Origin: Erysipelotrichaceae bacterium
GTDB lineage: Bacteria > Bacillota_I > Bacilli_A > Erysipelotrichales > Erysipelotrichaceae
Length of the DNA: 21,870 nucleotides
Direction: 5' to 3'
NCBI GenBank assembly: GCA_024681275.1
Contig: JAILBD010000153.1
Location: 1 to 21,870 of the forward strand
Shown: one piece after another, positions 21,040-21,870 of the stretch
Numbering within the stretch: the stretch's first letter is position 1
How the letters are laid out: each line of letters begins with the position of its first letter
Translations under genes and position numbers: made by a program
Notes under the pieces: generated by a model
Database searches by the model: none
Told to the model about the DNA's origin: nothing
What the model saw: the letters and a program-made list of their open reading frames with translations, nothing else

Positions 21040-21870
21040 ATGACCAATATCAGAAAAACGAATAACGTAAGAAAAGTCGACGATATCCTGACATCTTTTT
21101 CTTTGATGTCCCAGGCAGAAGTCTTCGATCATTTTTCATTGAATAACGACGGTCTGAACGCGACACAGATCGAAGCTGGTCAGGAGAAGTACGGTCCCAA
21201 CAAGATACAGACCGACAATCACGATTCTCTCTTCTACCATCTGAAAGAATCCATCATCAATCCATTCAACATCGTCCTGCTGGTCGTCATCGGTGTCAGC
21301 TATTTTACCGATGTCGTCCTTCCGGAAACGCCGTCATATGCCACGATCATCATGCTCATCGTGATCGTCGCCATTTCCTCCGCCGTTTCCTTCGTTCAAT
21401 CACAGAAATCCGACGCTGCCGCCAAAGCCCTGCAGCAAATGATCATCACCAAAGTCAACGTCATCAGGCAAGGCCTGAAGATGCAGATCGGCATCGAAGA
21501 ATGCGTGCCGGGCGACCTGGTCATACTGGGCTCGGGAGACCTGATCCCGGGAGACGTCAGATTCATCGAAACAAAGGACCTCTTCGTCGATCAGGCACAG
21601 CTGACCGGAGAATCCCAGCCGGTCGAGAAGTACTCCGATCATCGCGAAGGCGACAATATCACCGACCTCAGCAACATCGGTTTCATGGGCTGCGATATCG
21701 TATCCGGTTCCGCCCGCGCTGTCGTCATTCTGACGGGCAATGACACCTACTTCGGAAACATGTCCAAGACGTTGCAGAGCGTTGAAGAAAAATCCGTCTT
21801 CGATAAGAACATGGAATCCATCACCAGCCTGCTGATCAGATTCATGCTGGTGATGATCCCGGTCATCTTT
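21040..21870 (+). CDS. mgtA: MgtA-type Mg2+-importing P-type ATPase (C-terminus beyond window)
   Basis: The first 277 codons of a P-type ATPase; the frame is open at the window end. The N-terminal cytosolic part has GLNATQIEAGQEKYGPNKI, followed by two membrane helices from about residue 77, then the actuator domain with QLTGES and PGDV. The segments IGFMGCDIVSGSARAVV and SLLIRFMLVMIPVIF closely resemble MgtA/MgtB Mg2+ importers more than SERCA-type Ca2+ pumps. The phosphorylation DKTG motif and nucleotide domain are outside the window. GGGAGG lies 8 nt before the ATG inside a hairpin. It is divergent from rplM and is probably regulated by Mg2+ through its leader. Confidence 0.88.
   Translation, partial: MTNIRKTNNVRKVDDILTSFSLMSQAEVFDHFSLNNDGLNATQIEAGQEKYGPNKIQTDNHDSLFYHLKESIINPFNIVLLVVIGVSYFTDVVLPETPSYATIIMLIVIVAISSAVSFVQSQKSDAAAKALQQMIITKVNVIRQGLKMQIGIEECVPGDLVILGSGDLIPGDVRFIETKDLFVDQAQLTGESQPVEKYSDHREGDNITDLSNIGFMGCDIVSGSARAVVILTGNDTYFGNMSKTLQSVEEKSVFDKNMESITSLLIRFMLVMIPVIF

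Noticed and set aside
1..21870. tRNA, rRNA, CRISPR arrays, insertion sequences, integration sites
   Set aside because: None found by eye on either strand; no repeated spacers, terminal inverted repeats with transposase, or tRNA-like cloverleafs.

Overview
The window reads as a chromosomal segment of a low-to-mid GC Firmicute, most likely a member of Erysipelotrichia/Erysipelotrichales. The basis is housekeeping gene content and order (comFA-comFC, secA-prfB, rplM-rpsI), strong AAGGAG-type ribosome binding sites on most genes, a T-box in front of metG, and protein texture. The genus cannot be fixed from sequence alone. I see no rRNA, tRNA, insertion sequence, prophage or CRISPR array. Intergenic space is very compact: terminators overlap stop codons and promoters start inside the preceding terminator.

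Layout. 1-1005 (minus): a truncated alpha/beta hydrolase and a LURP-one-like protein. 1042-2001 (plus): an aldo/keto reductase, divergent from that pair. 2010-4946 (minus): a three-gene unit, murT-like / gatD-like / PAP2 phosphatase, acting on lipid-linked cell-wall precursors. 4989-7143 (minus): metG under a T-box. 7165-11808 (minus): secA, prfB (with the programmed +1 frameshift) and a DAACS-family transporter. 11857-12094 (minus): a cold-shock gene. 12107-13836 (minus): comFA-comFC. 13922-15244 (plus): an RsmF-type rRNA cytosine methyltransferase. 15284-19801 (minus): four single-gene units, in transcription order peroxiredoxin-like, tatD, SagB-like nitroreductase and membrane pyrophosphatase, mostly separated by intrinsic terminators. 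19846-20824 (minus): rplM-rpsI. 20900-21870 (plus): an MgtA-type Mg2+ P-type ATPase, cut by the window edge, behind a structured leader.

Two places stand out. First, the MurT/GatD pair keeps the overall fold signatures but has lost the glutaminase Cys (Thr90) and His (Ile182) of GatD and the NPAG motif of MurT. A normal lipid II amidase should need these. Erysipelotrichales are known for group B peptidoglycan, in which the D-Glu alpha-carboxyl carries the cross-bridge instead of an amide. The pair may therefore be a repurposed ligase for that carboxyl (inference). Second, the mgtA leader has a 13-codon ORF followed at once by three RNA arms that can form two mutually exclusive hairpins, one of which buries the mgtA ribosome binding site in a terminator-like stem. 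This looks like a translation-coupled attenuator.

Other signals include three genes whose -10 box lies exactly 6 nt before the ATG (predicted leaderless mRNAs), a DAACS transporter lacking the canonical sodium and substrate residues, and paired AAAA-N5-TTTT dyads between comFA and the rRNA methyltransferase gene. All residue comparisons with reference proteins are from memory of those families, not from a computed alignment.
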